Source: UBA7887 sp964408735 (lineage in GTDB: Bacteria; Pseudomonadota; Alphaproteobacteria; UBA7887). From it: 53,888 bases of DNA. Shown piece after piece: positions 50,990 to 53,888 of the stretch. Positions within the stretch are counted from its first letter, which is position 1, and each line of letters starts with the position of its first letter. A program made the translations under genes and the position numbers. The stretch is taken from the NCBI GenBank assembly GCA_964408735.1, contig CAYPAX010000018.1, forward strand, positions 1 to 53,888, given 5' to 3'. The notes beneath the pieces were generated by a model. It did no database searches and was not told the origin of the DNA. It was given only the letters and a program-made list of their open reading frames with translations.

Positions 50990-51038
50990 AGAAAGCGAGC
51001 GCAGCGAGGGGCGGGGGAGGTGGCCCGCTCGCTGCGCT
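50990..51038 (-). terminator. Probable terminator after the 51051-51533 gene
   Basis: An 11-bp perfect stem, AGCGCAGCGAG (50998-51008) against CTCGCTGCGCT (51028-51038), with a 19-base loop. On the minus strand it is followed by CGCTTTCTGTTATC. The T-run is imperfect. It lies 13 bases past the stop codon. Confidence 0.6.
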
Positions 51039-51050
51039 TGCGCTAGGCGT

Positions 51051-51533
51051 CTAGTTGCCGGTGGCGTAGGTGCAGTCCCACCAGGTGGCGTAGCCCATGC
51101 CGTTGCCCATGTCGTCGGCGGCAACGGAGACGCCCTTGAACATGCCGCTGCCGGACGCGCCGGCGAACTTGCCAGTGCCCGATACGATCTGGAACGGCCC
51201 GCCGGTCTCCGGGAAGGTGCCCGTGCCGGCCCATTCGAGAACCAACTTGTCGCCCGCCGCATCCTTCATGATGCAGACGCCGTTGGAGGCGCCCTCACCG
51301 CCCTTGACGTGCCACAGGCCGGGGCACTGTGAGGTCATATTATGGGTGGGGTCGTCGCTGTCTTCATTGAAGAAGGTGCCGCTGAACTCGCCCGTGAAAA
51401 TGAAATTGCCATCTCCCAGGCCGTATGCGGTGCCTTTGCCCAGCCAGCCGAACTGGCCGTTACAGCTGCCGGCAAAGGCGCTTGTCGCCACCATGAAAGT
51501 GCCGACAGCGAAGAGTACAAAGAGTTTTCTCAT
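51051..51533 (-). CDS. Small secreted protein of an unnamed family (paralogue C)
   Basis: 160 residues. Signal peptide MRKLFVLFAVGTFMVATSAF ends AGS. Four cysteines in the mature part (Cys23 or so in GSCNG, TSQCPG, NGVCIM, WDCTYATGN) could form two disulfides. Gly-rich strands IFTGEFSGTFFNEDSDD and FQIVSGTGKFAGASGSGMF align with the proteins at 14714-15211 and 44655-45152. The latter motif recalls lipocalin-like or allene-oxide-cyclase-type barrels, though only loosely. Function unknown. Confidence 0.78.
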   Translation of the reverse strand: MRKLFVLFAVGTFMVATSAFAGSCNGQFGWLGKGTAYGLGDGNFIFTGEFSGTFFNEDSDDPTHNMTSQCPGLWHVKGGEGASNGVCIMKDAAGDKLVLEWAGTGTFPETGGPFQIVSGTGKFAGASGSGMFKGVSVAADDMGNGMGYATWWDCTYATGN

Positions 51534-51630
51534 GTGAAGCCTCTCCTCCCATTTTCCTGTCCGAGTATATCCCGTCAGGTGTTTCGCATCGGAGGAACGC
51601 TACCAAAAATTCGTAACGATAGCGAATCGA

Positions 51631-53571
51631 TCAGCCCTCGGGCGGGTTCGGAATATCCAGCCCCGCCTTGCGCAGGCCGTCGATGATGTGCGCGATGTGC
51701 TCTTCGTCGTGGTACCACTTGCGCAACACAGCGTACGCCTCGGCGGCGAAATTCGGATAGACCGCGAGCAGCTCCGCCACGGCGGCCTTGGCATCGTCGT
51801 GGCGGCCCAACTGGCCGTTTACGAAGGCCAGATTGAGATAGGTAAAGTACAAGCCTGGAATATTCATCTGCCGGGCCCGGACGAGCGCTGCTTCGTATTC
51901 CTGCTTGCGATAATGATCGTCGACAAACGGCTGGTGATACCAGTTAGGATAGAACGGGCTGAGCGCCATGGCTCTTTCCACAAGCTCCAGCCCCCACTCC
52001 CAGCGGCCGGCATGGGCGACGTACCAGCCGACCGAGGCGAGCACGTCGGCATTGTTGGGGTTCAGGGCGACCGCACGCTCGGCTTCGAGGAACAACTGCT
52101 CGGGCTCGCGGTAGAAATAATGCGTCCGTACCAGCGCCAACAATGCCCAGGCATTGGCTGGATCCAGCTCTGCGGCTGTCTGCGCCGCGTCGCGGCTCAG
52201 TGCCAGGGCGTCATAAGGCGCGGGGCGCAGGTTGAAACGCTGAGCGTAGCCCATGGCAAAAACATTGGCGAGCCGTGCCCAGGCTTCGGCATTGTCCGGT
52301 TCGCGCTCGACGGCGCTCTCAAGACAATCCCTGGCGATCAAATGGGTCTTTGCCGACATGCGGCGGCGGAATTCGTTATGCCGAAGCATACATTCGTAGA
52401 TGTCGAGGCTGTCGGTTCGGCTTGCCTCGGCCTGCTCCAGTCCGGCGCGCACAATGGCACCGTGACTATCGGCGAGTGTGGCAACGATCCTGCCGGTAAT
52501 ATCGTCCTGCACGGCGAACAGGTTGGCGGCAGTGAGCTGGCGCTCATAGGTCTCGGCCCAGACATGGCCGCCGCTTGTCGCGTCGAGTAGCTGGACGGTG
52601 ACGCGGATCGTCTCGGCCGCCTTGCGCATGCTGCCTTCCACCACATAGTCGGCGCCGAGCGCCGTCGCCACCTCGCGCACATCGACCGCGCGGCCCTTAT
52701 AGGTGAAGGTCGAGTTGCGGGCGATCACCCCGAGCCCGTCGAAGCGCGTCAGCGCCGCGATAATCTCCTCCGTCAGCCCGTCGACGAAATAGTCCTGCTC
52801 CGGGTCATTGGAGAGGTTGTCGAAGGGCAACACGGCGACGACGGGGCGTGCCGGAGATGCGAGGGCAGGGTCGTCGGGTGAGGTCGCGCCGGCGGCCTCT
52901 TGCGGCGTCACGGTCTCCGGCTTCGGCCATAGGGCCGTGACAGCAACAAGCAACGCCACGGCCACGGCAAGCAGTGCCGCCGGGCGCCAATGGTCCGGCC
53001 GCCTCCTTGTGACAGGGACAGGCGGCACTTCGCCCTCCACCAGCACGCGAAAAGCCCGCACCGGGTGCTCGATGTTCTTGACCTCGTGCTCGCCGAGGTC
53101 GGCGAAGCCGTAAGCGACCCGGCCGCGGATGGTGGCCTGCACTGCGTCCGACACGGCGACCGAGCCGGGCTCGGCCAGCCCTTCAAGGCGGGCGGCGATG
53201 TTGACGCCATCGCCGTAGATGGTGCCGTCGGCCTTTTCGTGGATGTCGCCGAGGTGGACGCCGATGCGAAAGCGCATGCGGCGCGCCTCGGGTGTATCGC
53301 TGTCCGCGGCAATCAATGCCGCCTGCACCGCCATCGCGGCTTCCACGGCGCCTGCCGTGGTCTCGAAAATGGCGAGCACACTGTCGCCGGCGGTGTCCAC
53401 CACGCGGCCCTGGTTGGCGGTGATGTGCTCGGTGAAGACCGCGCGGGCGGCATCGAGCGCGGCAATGGTCGCAGTCTCGTCATCGGCCATGAGGCGCGAA
53501 TAGCCGGCAACGTCAGCGGCCAATATCGCCGCCACGCGTTGTCGTTGTCCGCTATCCTGCTCGGCCATCAT
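51631..53571 (-). CDS. Class III adenylate/guanylate cyclase with TPR repeats
   Basis: 646 residues. N-terminal cyclase catalytic domain with metal-binding Asp20 (ILAADVAGYSRLM) and Asp63 (TAGDSVLAIF), and the ribose/phosphate segment YGDGVNIAARLE. A linker ends in a membrane helix at about 198-215. A TolB/FlgO-like periplasmic domain (VVAVLPFDNLSNDPEQDYFV) follows, and tetratricopeptide repeats fill the C-terminal half from about residue 400. This architecture is common in alphaproteobacteria and links cAMP production to an external signal. A paralogue starts just upstream (53630-53888). Confidence 0.92.
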   Translation of the reverse strand: MMAEQDSGQRQRVAAILAADVAGYSRLMADDETATIAALDAARAVFTEHITANQGRVVDTAGDSVLAIFETTAGAVEAAMAVQAALIAADSDTPEARRMRFRIGVHLGDIHEKADGTIYGDGVNIAARLEGLAEPGSVAVSDAVQATIRGRVAYGFADLGEHEVKNIEHPVRAFRVLVEGEVPPVPVTRRRPDHWRPAALLAVAVALLVAVTALWPKPETVTPQEAAGATSPDDPALASPARPVVAVLPFDNLSNDPEQDYFVDGLTEEIIAALTRFDGLGVIARNSTFTYKGRAVDVREVATALGADYVVEGSMRKAAETIRVTVQLLDATSGGHVWAETYERQLTAANLFAVQDDITGRIVATLADSHGAIVRAGLEQAEASRTDSLDIYECMLRHNEFRRRMSAKTHLIARDCLESAVEREPDNAEAWARLANVFAMGYAQRFNLRPAPYDALALSRDAAQTAAELDPANAWALLALVRTHYFYREPEQLFLEAERAVALNPNNADVLASVGWYVAHAGRWEWGLELVERAMALSPFYPNWYHQPFVDDHYRKQEYEAALVRARQMNIPGLYFTYLNLAFVNGQLGRHDDAKAAVAELLAVYPNFAAEAYAVLRKWYHDEEHIAHIIDGLRKAGLDIPNPPEG

Positions 53572-53629
53572 TCGCCCCCCGGTGTCGCGATGCTACGCCC
53601 GTCCCAGGGCGCAAGCAATCCCGGCGAGC

Positions 53630-53888
53630 TCAGCCGGCTGGAGCCTCCGAGATTGCCAGCCCCGCCTTGCTCAGGCCGTCCATGAAGTGCTCAAGCAGGT
53701 CAGGCTGGTAGCGGAAGAACTTCGCCCGATCGGCGCGCGCGGTGCGTTCGATATCCGGCCGCAATTCCAGCATGCGCGCGATGACAGGCGCGGCTTCGTC
53801 CGTGCGCCCAAGCTGCCCATAGGCTGCTGCCAGTGCGCCCAGCGCCCAGATGTAGTCGGGCAGGTTCATAGTAATGGCATGCTCTAGC
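53630..53888 (-). CDS. C-terminal part of a second cyclase/TPR protein (continues beyond the window)
   Basis: The frame is open to the right edge (LEHAITMNLPDYIWALGALA) and ends APAG at 53630. It aligns with the last 85 residues of the intact cyclase: AYGQLGRTDEAAPVIARMLE against VNGQLGRHDDAKAAVAELLA, and DGLSKAGLAISEAPAG against DGLRKAGLDIPNPPEG. It therefore belongs to a tandem paralogue. The ATG at 53869 is internal, not a start. Its stop lies 58 bases from the start of the intact copy. Confidence 0.82.
   Translation of the reverse strand, partial: LEHAITMNLPDYIWALGALAAAYGQLGRTDEAAPVIARMLELRPDIERTARADRAKFFRYQPDLLEHFMDGLSKAGLAISEAPAG

Noticed and set aside
53876..53888. GCTCTAGC at the right edge, resembling the outer ends of the rsmA-bracketing elements
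   Set aside because: The sequence is in-frame coding for the cyclase paralogue (LEHAITMN) and no inverted partner is visible.

Overview
The window looks like a chromosomal stretch from a GC-rich alphaproteobacterium, probably Rhodospirillales-like. The reasons are the high GC content, the order lptF-lptG-lptD-surA-rsmA and yicC-gmk next to pepA-holC, many GTG/TTG starts, short operons with 4-base stop/start overlaps, and a wealth of acyl-CoA, amidase, MR-type enolase and CaiB-type CoA-transferase genes. This placement is inferred from gene content only. No rRNA, tRNA or CRISPR array was seen.

Layout. 1-2514: the tail of an unknown gene, a CaiB/BaiF CoA-transferase and an enolase-superfamily enzyme. 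2581-13254: a housekeeping block with yicC-gmk on the plus strand, then rsmA, surA, lptD, lptG and lptF on the minus strand (outer-membrane biogenesis and ribosome maturation), then divergent pepA-holC. In this block rsmA is bracketed by two copies of a roughly 260-bp repeat with 32-33-bp inverted termini. One copy lies where pdxA would normally be found. 13329-18673: a REP-doublet, rnd, a small secreted protein, two tandem LuxR-type regulators with almost identical DNA-binding domains, and an AraD1/FAH-type protein. 18742-23523: an exported alpha/beta hydrolase, a small lipoprotein, a RidA-like protein, an SDR and an MgtC/DUF4010 membrane protein. 23506-28538: a complete peptide/nickel-type ABC importer (binding protein, two permeases, double ATPase). 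28635-35176: an MFS exporter, a beta-lactamase-fold hydrolase, an SDR-DoxX fusion with a DUF2269 protein, a lipoprotein hydrolase, a Nudix hydrolase and a hotdog thioesterase. 35196-36084: a REP-associated tyrosine transposase (RAYT) flanked on both sides by its REP sequences. 36096-42651: an acyl-CoA catabolic cluster (two acyl-CoA dehydrogenases, enoyl-CoA hydratase, acetoacetyl-CoA synthetase), with a divergent acetyl-CoA acetyltransferase across a large palindrome. 42748-47594: a decayed toxin-antitoxin pair, a dienelactone hydrolase behind a frameshifted secreted gene, small membrane and secreted proteins, an amidase and a SUMF1-domain protein. 47599-53888: a second amidase with a class V aminotransferase, an intact higBA module with visible promoter and operator, a third small secreted protein, and two tandem adenylate-cyclase/TPR genes, the second running off the end.

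The most unusual signals are the inverted-repeat elements that supply the start codon and the C-terminal tail of rsmA; the RAYT with three REP doublets; an 18-bp perfect palindrome at the LuxR-box distance in front of a secreted-protein gene beside twin LuxR regulators; a family of three secreted proteins scattered through the window; and two fresh-looking gene lesions (an 8-bp tandem duplication, and a ParE remnant).
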